From CAIMUS01 sp046347625 (GTDB taxonomy: Bacteria > Pseudomonadota > Gammaproteobacteria > Competibacterales > Competibacteraceae), in contig JAXMFU010000007.1 of the NCBI GenBank assembly GCA_046347625.1, positions 1 through 64,000 on the forward strand: 64,000 nt of DNA, in the 5' to 3' direction. The translations under genes were made by a program, and so were the position numbers. Positions 54,969 through 62,873 of the stretch are shown in pieces (positions within the stretch are counted from its first letter, which is position 1; the number at the start of each line of letters is the position of its first letter). The notes below the pieces were generated by a model. It ran no database searches, was not told where the DNA came from, and saw only the letters and a program-made list of their open reading frames with translations.

Positions 54969-57704
54969 CATAGCGCCATGTTGGTCTATACAACCGATGA
55001 ATGGGGGATTGGCAGTGCTGTCGCCCGCACGGGTGACGATATTGTGGTTCGCTTCTTCCACAGCATCGCGCGCCAGACCGAGCGCACCTACGCGGTCCAC
55101 CAACTCAAGCGCCCCTGGTTGACGCCACAGACGCGGGTCTACTTTCAACATCAGGAACGCTGGTACGTTGGCCGCGTCATCGGGCGGGATGAACGCGAAT
55201 ACGAAGTTCAGCTACCCAATCATCACGCGATCTACCTGAATGAGGATGATTTCGAAGTCCGCTGTTTACAGCCACTCGACGATCCGACCGAAGTGCTCGC
55301 CATCGGTGGTAGCGAATCCCAATATCTGCATGATCGCCGCCGGCTGTTCCTTGATGCTATCGTCCGCTTGCGCGCCGCTTCCCGTGGCATGACCGGCGCT
55401 ACGTCCGCCGCTATCGAGTTAGTCACTCACCAGCTTCAGGTTGCCCACCGCGTCCTGTCGGACCCGGTGCAGCGCTACCTGCTGGCCGACGAAGTGGGCA
55501 TGGGTAAGACCATCGAAGCGGGCATCATCATCCGTCAATGCCTGCTGGACGATGAAACGGCCACGGTGCTGGTGCTGACTCCCGAACATCTGGTCGGGCA
55601 ATGGCAGGAGGAATTGCACAACCGCTTCCAACTAGATGATTTCCCAGACCGGTTGGCGATTCTGCCTTATCACGACCTCCAGTCCAACCATTGCCGGCAT
55701 CCTCCTAAACTGTTGGTTGTGGATGAGGCGCACCGCGCCCTTGCCACGGGGTACGAAGGCATCAATGCGGAACAGCGCGCCGCTATCCGCCAATTGGGCA
55801 TGACCGTCGAGCGTTTGCTGCTGCTCTCGGCCACACCGAGCGTCGGGCGGGAAGCAGAGTTATTGGCACTGCTGCAAGTGCTCGATCCGGTGAGCTACGG
55901 GACAGAAGATGTGGCGGTATTCCGCCGCAAGGTGGAGCAGCGCGACAAATATGGCTTGTTCCTGCGCGGTTTGCATGCCGACGCGAGCGATTTCCTGCTC
56001 AAACAACGTGCGCGCGAGGCGCCCGGTCTGTTCACCGGCGACGACGTTGTGGCTGGACTGGCCAACACCCTGACTGCGCAGTTGGCGATGGGCGACCGTC
56101 CAGCGATACAGCAATGCGTAGGCGATCTGCGGACTCACATCGCCGAAACCTACCGCCTGCACCATCGCTTGATCCGCACCCGCCGCGCCGATACCGAAGG
56201 CTGGGAATTCATGCCACGCGGTCCCCAGTCTCAACCGGGCGCTCCTGATTTGTCACACTGGCGCGTCGAAATCGATGAAGATGAACGCCTGCCCGAGCTG
56301 CTGCAAATGATCGAGCAATGGCGTCACGAGGCCTTGTATGCCGTTCAGCAGGGCGCCGATGAGGTGCTGGCGACCGAGCGATTCGTGCTGTTAATCGAAG
56401 CCTTGGCGCAAGGCGTAGAGCAGCTGTCACAAGTCGCACACGCGCTGACAATGCAAGCGCCGCCGGTGTTCGCACATGAGCCTGCTCTGCTGGACGGTAT
56501 GGCTGAGATTGCCCTGCAAGAACCTGGACTGGCGCGTGAGGAGTTGGCGATTGAAGTTTTGCGGCGGTTACATCGAGCCATTGGCGAGAACTCCCATCCT
56601 AAGATCGTGGTGTTCACTTCGTCCACCGCTCTTGCCCGACGCCTTGCGGCAAAACTGCGCCAGCATTTTGGCGATGCGGCGGTTCACACCGTGCCTGGAC
56701 TCTTGGAAACCGAGGTATCGACCGTGGACCAGGTTAGCGCCACAGAACGATTCCACACCGATCCGGCAGCCTGGCTGTACCTCTGTGACCGCGGCGGTGA
56801 GGAAGGCCAGAATTTGCAATTCGCCGAGGCTCTCCTGCATTACGACTTACCTTTCTCCGCCAATCGTATGGAACAGCGAATTGGCCGCTTGGACCGTTTC
56901 GGCCGTCGCAAGGGTGTCATCCGCCACCGGGTCATCATTCCCTCCGATCAGGATGACAGCCCCTGGCAAGCCTGGTTCGAGCTGCTTACGGAGAGTTTCC
57001 AGGTTTTCAACACTTCCCTGGCCGATGTCCAATTCTTTCTCGGCGACCTGCAACAGCGGCTCGCCCTGGGGCTGTTTCGTGAAGGCGCTGCGGGATTGCG
57101 GCGACTGAGCGCCGAACTGGTCGCTGCGATTAGCGCCGAACGGCAACGCCTGGATAACCAATATGCGCTGGATCGGGTGATGGCGCGAGAGGAGGCGGCG
57201 ACCGGATTGCGTGAAGCAATCGAGGAGGCCGAAATGCCCCTTGAAAATCTGACAGACCAGGCTCATGCTGAATTGCTGGCAGCGTTGGAACGACCTTATA
57301 AACAGTATCCCGATAACGCCGGCTATCTGGATAGCAATCTCGGTAGCAGGCCACAGGTTCTGCAAGCCATCCTGGATCCCGCTATGTTGGAAACCCTGTG
57401 TCGGCAGGTTCGGGAGCGGTCGCGCGACCTCCTGCTAAGCACGCCAAAATTCGCTGACGCCTTGGCTGAGGCACAATCACATGCGGAGCAACAAATTGCT
57501 CGGCGGCGCCGGCAGATCGAGCGACGGCTGGCTGCTCTTGCGGCTGAAAGCGCAGGGCGCCACGATGCCTCGCTCGAACGGGAAATACGTTATGACGAGT
57601 GGGTTCTGGCCGCGGTTCGTCAGCCCAGCGTGCGCGTGGATGCTATCGGGCTATTCGTTCTGGCATCACAGCGGCCCGAAACCGTGCTGGGAGTGTTGGC
57701 GTGA
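54939..57704 (+). CDS. dpdE: DpdE-like SNF2 helicase
   Basis: 921 residues (start may instead be ATG 54978, MLVYTTDEWGIGSAVAR). The N-terminal beta domain has two strand-rich repeats (VYFQHQERWYVGRVIGRDER), followed by AASRGMTGATSAAIELVTHQ and the SF2/SNF2 core: YLLADEVGMGKTIEAGIIIR, LLVVDEAHRA, LLLSATPSVGRE, and in the second lobe DRGGEEGQNLQFAEALLHYD and NRMEQRIGRLDRFGRRKG. The ASRGMTG...DPVQRYLLADE order is that of DpdE from the 7-deazapurine-in-DNA (Dpd) restriction cluster. Intact. The following dpdF-like gene overlaps its stop by 3 bp. No dpdA or other dpd genes are in the window. Confidence 0.8.
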   Translation: MIDNTKDAQRHSAMLVYTTDEWGIGSAVARTGDDIVVRFFHSIARQTERTYAVHQLKRPWLTPQTRVYFQHQERWYVGRVIGRDEREYEVQLPNHHAIYLNEDDFEVRCLQPLDDPTEVLAIGGSESQYLHDRRRLFLDAIVRLRAASRGMTGATSAAIELVTHQLQVAHRVLSDPVQRYLLADEVGMGKTIEAGIIIRQCLLDDETATVLVLTPEHLVGQWQEELHNRFQLDDFPDRLAILPYHDLQSNHCRHPPKLLVVDEAHRALATGYEGINAEQRAAIRQLGMTVERLLLLSATPSVGREAELLALLQVLDPVSYGTEDVAVFRRKVEQRDKYGLFLRGLHADASDFLLKQRAREAPGLFTGDDVVAGLANTLTAQLAMGDRPAIQQCVGDLRTHIAETYRLHHRLIRTRRADTEGWEFMPRGPQSQPGAPDLSHWRVEIDEDERLPELLQMIEQWRHEALYAVQQGADEVLATERFVLLIEALAQGVEQLSQVAHALTMQAPPVFAHEPALLDGMAEIALQEPGLAREELAIEVLRRLHRAIGENSHPKIVVFTSSTALARRLAAKLRQHFGDAAVHTVPGLLETEVSTVDQVSATERFHTDPAAWLYLCDRGGEEGQNLQFAEALLHYDLPFSANRMEQRIGRLDRFGRRKGVIRHRVIIPSDQDDSPWQAWFELLTESFQVFNTSLADVQFFLGDLQQRLALGLFREGAAGLRRLSAELVAAISAERQRLDNQYALDRVMAREEAATGLREAIEEAEMPLENLTDQAHAELLAALERPYKQYPDNAGYLDSNLGSRPQVLQAILDPAMLETLCRQVRERSRDLLLSTPKFADALAEAQSHAEQQIARRRRQIERRLAALAAESAGRHDASLEREIRYDEWVLAAVRQPSVRVDAIGLFVLASQRPETVLGVLA

Positions 57705-58162
57705 ATGCAGTGCTCCTCGACAGTTTTGCGCAACTCCAGACCATGCTGGATGGACACGTGGCGCTGTCGACGAGCACGTTCGCAGAACCGGCTTTTGAAC
57801 GATTGCGTTCCGCTTTGGCGACACCTCGCAGCCGCTCGCCGCTGGATCTGGCCGTCCTGACTCGTCAGGCGCTGGCCTATGAGAATGGCCGTCGAGGCAG
57901 CGACAACGAGGCCACTTTACGGCTCCCAATGCAAAGTAGTTGGCCGGGACCGGCAGAATGGCGGCAGGTCAGCGTGGATGCGCAACGTCAACAGGATGAA
58001 TGGCATGTACGCACTACTTGGTGGCGGCCCGATTGGTTGCCCGGAACGGATATTTATCCGGTTGACCAGGCCGCCATGTCAGCCCGGTCTTGCCAGTCCT
58101 CTCCCAGGACTCAACTGCCGACCGATGCCTTCTTAGCCCGGGTGGGAGTCAGCACCTACCGC
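57701..58162 (+). pseudogene. dpdF: DpdF-like helicase, N-terminal fragment cut by IS1
   Basis: From GTG 57701: NAVLLDSFAQLQTMLDGHVA, PLDLAVLTRQALAYENGR, WHVRTTWWRPDWLPGTDIYP and DAFLARVGVSTYRG, which as I recall matches the N-terminus of DpdF, whose DEAD helicase core should start right after. IS1 copy 2 begins at 58163 and the remainder is not on its other side, so insertion was followed by deletion. Confidence 0.65.
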
Positions 58163-59047
58163 GGTAGTGCTGTAATAGGTAATGCTGCTAGGTTTTATTA
58201 TCATTCAATTTCACGTATAATAATTTCTGTAATCGAACAATAAGGTATTTGGTGTCGAGTAACTCACTGAGATAACCGCTATGGCAATGATAGTAAGAGA
58301 CTGTTGTCCTGAGTGTGGTTCAACCCCCTATAAGAAAAATGGCCACATTCATAATGGTAAACAAAATTATCAATGTAAGAAATGTGGACGCGAATTCGTG
58401 TTGAATCCTGAGTCGGTAATTATTTCCGCTGAGAAGCGTGAACTGATCAAGAAATTGTTGCTGGAACGTGTCTCGTTGCGAGGAATTTGCCGGGCGGTCG
58501 GTGTCAGTTTGAAATGGCTCTTGGAATTCGTTACCGAGACCTATGATCAGTTACCTGATCATCTCGATATACGTGAGGTGGAAAATAAAAAAGATGTTGC
58601 TATTCAAATGCTTGAATGTGAAGCGGATGAATTATGGAGTGTTGTTGGTAACAAAAATAATAAGCAATGGGTCTGGCTTGCCATGGATATCCACACCCGT
58701 CACATCATCGCTTTTCATGTCGGTGATCGAAGTAAGAAAAGTGCTCGACAATTGTGAAAAAATATTCCTGAAACGTACCGCCAGCGAGCAACTTTTTACA
58801 CGGATAAATATGAAAGTTACGAGGGTGTGATTCCAGCGGCACAACACCGGGCCGTCGCTAAAGAATCGGGTAAAGTCAATCATCTTGAACGGTTTAATTG
58901 TACGCTCCGGCAACGGGTGTCACGCTTGGTTAGGAAAGCGTTATCTTTTTCAAAGAAGCTAAAAAACCATATCGGCGCTATAAAATATTTTATTTGCTAT
59001 TACAATCTTACCAAAACCCCAAAAGCATTATATGGTTAATCACTACC
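58163..59047 (+). mobile_element. IS1-family element, copy 2 (885 bp)
   Basis: Same ends as copy 1 (GGTAGTGCTGTAAT ... inverted GGTAGTGATTAACC), same orientation, 19.7 kb away. Flanks CCTACCGC and GGGTTTCG do not match, so there is no target duplication. Confidence 0.9.
58281..59039 (+). pseudogene. IS1 transposase, copy 2, with in-frame TGA
   Basis: One frame of about 252 codons: zinc ribbon CCPECGSTPYKKNGH ... YQCKKCGREF, DDE core ADELWSVVGNKNNKQWVWLAMD (part), then KSARQL, TGA at 58755-58757, KNIPETYRQRATFYTDKYES and HLERFNCTLRQRVSRLVRK. Trp is expected at the TGA. The same TGA is in copy 1, so it predates the copying event. Confidence 0.9.
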
Positions 59048-59219
59048 GGGTTTCGCTCCGTTGGCGCTTCACTCTACCCATCCTACAGCCTTCGCCCCAT
59101 GAGCGGCTTGTAAGGATCTAGATCTATAAATAGATCGTTTTTGAATCCTTTGATCTATTCCCTTATCGGCAGCCTGGCGTAACCTTAACAGTTAAATTTC
59201 CCTGTTCTCCAAAGCGGCG

Positions 59220-59749
59220 GTGCCGATGCTTACCCGTGTGCTTGTCTGGGGTATACCCGAATTGCTGTGTGGGATCATCACGTCGGTGTGTTCACGTGAA
59301 ATCGATCTGGAAGTCATAAGGCCGATGGATGAGGGGATGAGCTTGGTGGATGCCGTCAAGGCGACGCTGCCGGACGTGATTGTTACCGACCAAGGCGACA
59401 ACGCAACGGCAGCGGCCTGCGATCAGGTGCTGTGGACTTATCCGCACCTGCGGGTGATCGGTTTGCAAAAGGACGGTCGAGAGGCTTATCTGTACAGGCT
59501 GACCCTGGAGCAGATGGCGCTGGGCGAATTGTCGCCGGAGAAGCTGGTGGTCGCGATCCGCAGGGGGGATGGTTGGATGCCTGGCAACAGCGCCGTCAAG
59601 TGTTAGCACGGTGGATACATGAACCTACGCGCCTGGTGGGACCCCCATCGCGACAATTTCGGCCGCCGGCAGTGGCTAACGAGACAGCTTTGGAACCGCC
59701 GTTGGCGCAAGCCGCGTGGCAACAGAGGTTAAATAATTCCTGGGATTGA
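59220..59749 (+). CDS. Receiver-like protein of the eCIS operon (frameshift at G6)
   Basis: The zero frame (59220-59606) reads MPMLTRVLVWGIPELLCGII, then DVIVTDQGDNATAAACDQVL and LTLEQMALGELSPEKLVVAI, a receiver-like alpha/beta protein without a clear phospho-Asp context. It stops after 128 residues. At the G6 run 59563-59568 a -1 shift gives GGWLDAWQQRRQVLARWIHE, then PTRLVGPPSRQFRPP, ending at 59749, 16 bp before the sheath ATG. That tail looks more natural. Either an indel or real frameshifting; related small proteins often head eCIS operons. Confidence 0.55.
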
Positions 59750-59765
59750 TCAGAGGAGATTAACG

Positions 59766-61553
59766 ATGCCTGTTACACCAACTTATCCTGGCGTATACAT
59801 CGAGGAAATCCCCAGTGGGGTACGTACTATCACCGGGGTAGCCACCTCTATCACGGCATTCATTGGGCGTGCTTTAAGCGGGCCGGTGAATGAGCCGGTA
59901 ACGATTAACAATTTCGGTGATTTCGAGCGCGTATTCGGCGGACTATGGATCTACAGTACGCTGGGTTATGCAGTGCGGGATTTCTTTCTGAACGGTGGCG
60001 GCCAAGCTATCATCGTGCGGCTCTTTAGACCTACCTCTACCGTGGAAGAGCTTAATAGAGGGTTCGCCGCAGCCAACGCTGTACTCGCGGCAGTGACGAA
60101 AGTGGCCAATGCTACTTCATCCCAACCGTCAGCCGCTCTTGTCGCAGCGGCTGCACGTGAGGAGGCCAACAAACCTGAAAATCTTACCGACCCAATTCGT
60201 AAGGGGATCGCCAGTTATCTTGCTTGGGCGGCTGAAGAAGAGGCGAAAAAAACCACTGCAACGCCGCAGTCCATTCTGGCTGTGGTGAAGGGAACAATAC
60301 CATGGCTGACTATTGTCAATAGAACACTTTTTACAGTGGGTACTAACAACCTTCTTTACCTGGAAGCCGTCAACGAAGGCGCTTGGGGCAACGACCTAAG
60401 GATGCAAGTTGATTGTAGCGTTAAAACAGGAGGTAGTGACGAAAAAGAGCTATTTAACCTCTTGATTAAAGATAACCATGAAGTGATTCTCGAAACCATC
60501 CGCAACGTTTCTGTCGGAAAGGATCACCCTCGTAGGGTAGACAAAGTACTGATGCTGGAATCTCGGTTCGTGCGTACCCAAGGCACATTACCGTCAGCGC
60601 GCCCTGAAGCGACTGCAGCAATTTGGTACCGGCGAGCTTCGGATGGACAAGGGTTGACCACAACTGAGTACAAGGGCAACCGAGCCAGCAAAACGGGCCT
60701 ATATGCGCTGGAAAAGGTCGATACGTTCAACTTGCTGTGTATGCCTCCCCCTACATTCGAGAAGGATTTCGAAGATGTAGTTATATGGTCGGATGCAGCA
60801 AAATATTGTGAAGAGCGCCGCGCCATGTTGCTGGTCGACCCTCCAAGGAGTTGGAGCGATAAAGGGAAAGCAAAAGACGGTCTAACCAGTCTCCTCACCA
60901 ACCAAAAGAACGCGGCATTATTTTTCCCGCGTTTGCGCCAGCCCGATCCACTGCGAAGTAACACGACGGATGATTTCGCACCTTGTGGTGCCATCGCCGG
61001 TATATTCGCCCGCACCGATGCCCAGCGCGGCGTGTGGAAAGCACCGGCAGGTCTGGAGGCAACCCTGGTTGGTGTGCCGCAGTTGAGCGTGAACCTGACC
61101 GATGCCGAGAATGGTGAGCTAAACCAGATTGGCATCAATTGCTTACGGACGCTGCCGGCGGCCGGCCACGTGGTATGGGGAGCGCGAACCCTGCAAGGCG
61201 ACGATCGCCTGGCGTCAGAATGGAAATACATCCCGGTTCGCCGGCTGGCATTGTTTATCGAGGAAAGCCTGTACCGGGGCACGCAGTGGGTCGTGTTCGA
61301 GCCTAACGACGAGCCGCTCTGGGCGCAGATCCGTCTCAACATCGGCGCCTTTATGCACAACTTGTTCCGCCAGGGGGCGTTCCAGGGCCGCTCACCGAAC
61401 GAAGCCTATTTCGTCAAGTGCGGCAAGGAGACCACGACCCAGAACGACATCAATCTCGGCATCGTCAACATTCTGGTGGGGTTCGCTCCCCTCAAGCCCG
61501 CCGAGTTCGTCATCATCAGGCTCCAGCAGATGGCCGGCCAGGTCCAGGCGTAA
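59766..61553 (+). CDS. Contractile injection system sheath protein
   Basis: 595 residues with AGAGGAG 9 bp upstream. N-terminus TPTYPGVYIEEIPSGVRTIT and VATSITAFIGRALSGPVNEP, then NFGDFERVFGG and VRDFFLNGGGQAIIVRL, the phage sheath fold. The C-terminal domain IEESLYRGTQWVVFEPNDEP, RLNIGAFMHNLFRQGAF and VGFAPLKPAEFVIIRL forms the contractile core (Afp2-4/gp18-like). The inserted middle domain (about 95-430) is element-specific. Builds the outer sheath of an extracellular contractile injection system. Confidence 0.93.
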   Translation: MPVTPTYPGVYIEEIPSGVRTITGVATSITAFIGRALSGPVNEPVTINNFGDFERVFGGLWIYSTLGYAVRDFFLNGGGQAIIVRLFRPTSTVEELNRGFAAANAVLAAVTKVANATSSQPSAALVAAAAREEANKPENLTDPIRKGIASYLAWAAEEEAKKTTATPQSILAVVKGTIPWLTIVNRTLFTVGTNNLLYLEAVNEGAWGNDLRMQVDCSVKTGGSDEKELFNLLIKDNHEVILETIRNVSVGKDHPRRVDKVLMLESRFVRTQGTLPSARPEATAAIWYRRASDGQGLTTTEYKGNRASKTGLYALEKVDTFNLLCMPPPTFEKDFEDVVIWSDAAKYCEERRAMLLVDPPRSWSDKGKAKDGLTSLLTNQKNAALFFPRLRQPDPLRSNTTDDFAPCGAIAGIFARTDAQRGVWKAPAGLEATLVGVPQLSVNLTDAENGELNQIGINCLRTLPAAGHVVWGARTLQGDDRLASEWKYIPVRRLALFIEESLYRGTQWVVFEPNDEPLWAQIRLNIGAFMHNLFRQGAFQGRSPNEAYFVKCGKETTTQNDINLGIVNILVGFAPLKPAEFVIIRLQQMAGQVQA

Positions 61554-61563
61554 GGAGATCGTC

Positions 61564-62088
61564 ATGGCAAAATTCAGTGTTAATCTAGAGCGTTTCGATC
61601 CCTACAAGAACTTCAAATTCCGCGTCAAGTGGGATGGCCGTTATGTCGCCGGGGTCAGCAAAGTAAGCGCCTTGAAGCGCACCACCGAGGTGGTGGAACA
61701 CCGTGAAGGCGGTGATCCCAGCAGCAGCCGCCGCTCTCCCGGTCGCACCAAATATGAGGCTATCACCCTGGAACGGGGTGTTACCCACGATGTCGACTTC
61801 GAACAATGGGCCAACAAGGTCTGGAACTATGCTTCCGGCCTGGGAATGGAAGTCTCCCTCAAGGATTTCCGCAAGGACATCATTATCGAAGTCTGCAACG
61901 AGGCCGGGCAGGTGGCGCTTGCCTATAAGGTCTTCCGCTGCTGGGTATCGGAGTATCAGGCCATCCCCGACCTGGACGCCAACGCCAACGCCGTCGCTAT
62001 CCAACACATAAAACTGGAAAACGAGGGTTGGGAGCGCGACTACGATACGAAAGAGCCGACCGAACCCAGCTTTACTGAACCGCAATAG
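61564..62088 (+). CDS. Contractile injection system inner tube protein
   Basis: 174 residues: FDPYKNFKFRVKWDGRYVAG, VSKVSALKRTTEVVEHREGG, YEAITLERGVTHDVDFEQWA, typical gp19/Afp1-5-type tube protein (phage tail protein family). AAGGAG before the ATG and 10 bp after the sheath gene. Polymerises as the tube inside the sheath. Confidence 0.93.
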   Translation: MAKFSVNLERFDPYKNFKFRVKWDGRYVAGVSKVSALKRTTEVVEHREGGDPSSSRRSPGRTKYEAITLERGVTHDVDFEQWANKVWNYASGLGMEVSLKDFRKDIIIEVCNEAGQVALAYKVFRCWVSEYQAIPDLDANANAVAIQHIKLENEGWERDYDTKEPTEPSFTEPQ

Positions 62089-62090
62089 CT

Positions 62091-62873
62091 ATGCGCGTCT
62101 TACGGGCGGCTGAACTATTGGCAGTATGGGAACGGGGGATGAACCAGCCACCCGCCCGGCGGGCCTGGTTGTTGCTGGCCGCCGCCTGCCCGGAGACAAA
62201 GCCGGAAACCTTGGCGGGGTTCAACATCGGTCGGCGCGATGCCTGCCTGCTGACTCTCAGGGAGTGGACCTTCGGTCCGCACTTGGAAAGTGTGGTGAAC
62301 TGTCCTGCCTGCAGCGAGCGTATGGAATTTAAGTTCGCCGTCGCCGACATTCGGGTGGAAGGCGACGCTACACTTCCGGATGGCAAGGATACCGACAGCC
62401 AGGATATCGTGCTGAACCTGGAACGTTCCGGCTATCGGGTATGTTTCCGACTGCCCAACAGTCGGGATTTGCTGGGCCTTTCGGAGAATCGGCGGATGGC
62501 GGGGGATTTGCAAAAAGCTTACGCCGCGCTGCTGGCGCGCTGCCTGCTTGCCGTGGAACGGGATGGAACTACCCTGTCGCCGGTGGTTCCCGGAGAGTTG
62601 CCGCCGGAACTGATTGCGGCCGTGGTGGAGCGTATGGCGCAGGCCGATCCCCAGGCGGATGTCATGCTGTCGCTACATTGCCCGGCCTGTCGGCATCAGT
62701 GGCAGGCGAGCTTCGACATCGTGATGTTTTTCTGGCAGGAGATCGACGCCTGGGCGCAACGCCTGCTGGACGATGTCCATACGCTGGCGGCGGCCTATGG
62801 CTGGCGTGAAGCCGATATCCTGGCCTTCAGTCCTTACCGGCGGCAATGTTATCTGGACAGGGTGCGCGGATGA
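62091..62873 (+). CDS. T4-baseplate-type eCIS protein with zinc ribbon
   Basis: 260 residues: MRVLRAAELLAVWERGMNQP, LREWTFGPHLESVVNCPACS, and a second pair in LSLHCPACRHQWQASFDIV. Two CPxC knuckles and the final DILAFSPYRRQCYLDRVRG match the T4_baseplate (PF12322-like) proteins found after the tube gene in eCIS clusters; probable baseplate assembly factor. Stop overlaps the next ATG (ATGA). Confidence 0.8.
   Translation: MRVLRAAELLAVWERGMNQPPARRAWLLLAAACPETKPETLAGFNIGRRDACLLTLREWTFGPHLESVVNCPACSERMEFKFAVADIRVEGDATLPDGKDTDSQDIVLNLERSGYRVCFRLPNSRDLLGLSENRRMAGDLQKAYAALLARCLLAVERDGTTLSPVVPGELPPELIAAVVERMAQADPQADVMLSLHCPACRHQWQASFDIVMFFWQEIDAWAQRLLDDVHTLAAAYGWREADILAFSPYRRQCYLDRVRG

Noticed and set aside
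57599..58243. Protein starting at 57599 inside dpdE and ending at 58243.
   Set aside because: The first 34 codons overlap dpdE and the last 27 are IS1 sequence; the natural start is the GTG at 57701.
59619..59732. A 37-codon Trp/Arg-rich small ORF (MNLRAWWDPHRDN start) just before the sheath gene.
   Set aside because: No ribosome site, and the same bases are better explained as the C-terminal part of the receiver-like protein in another frame.
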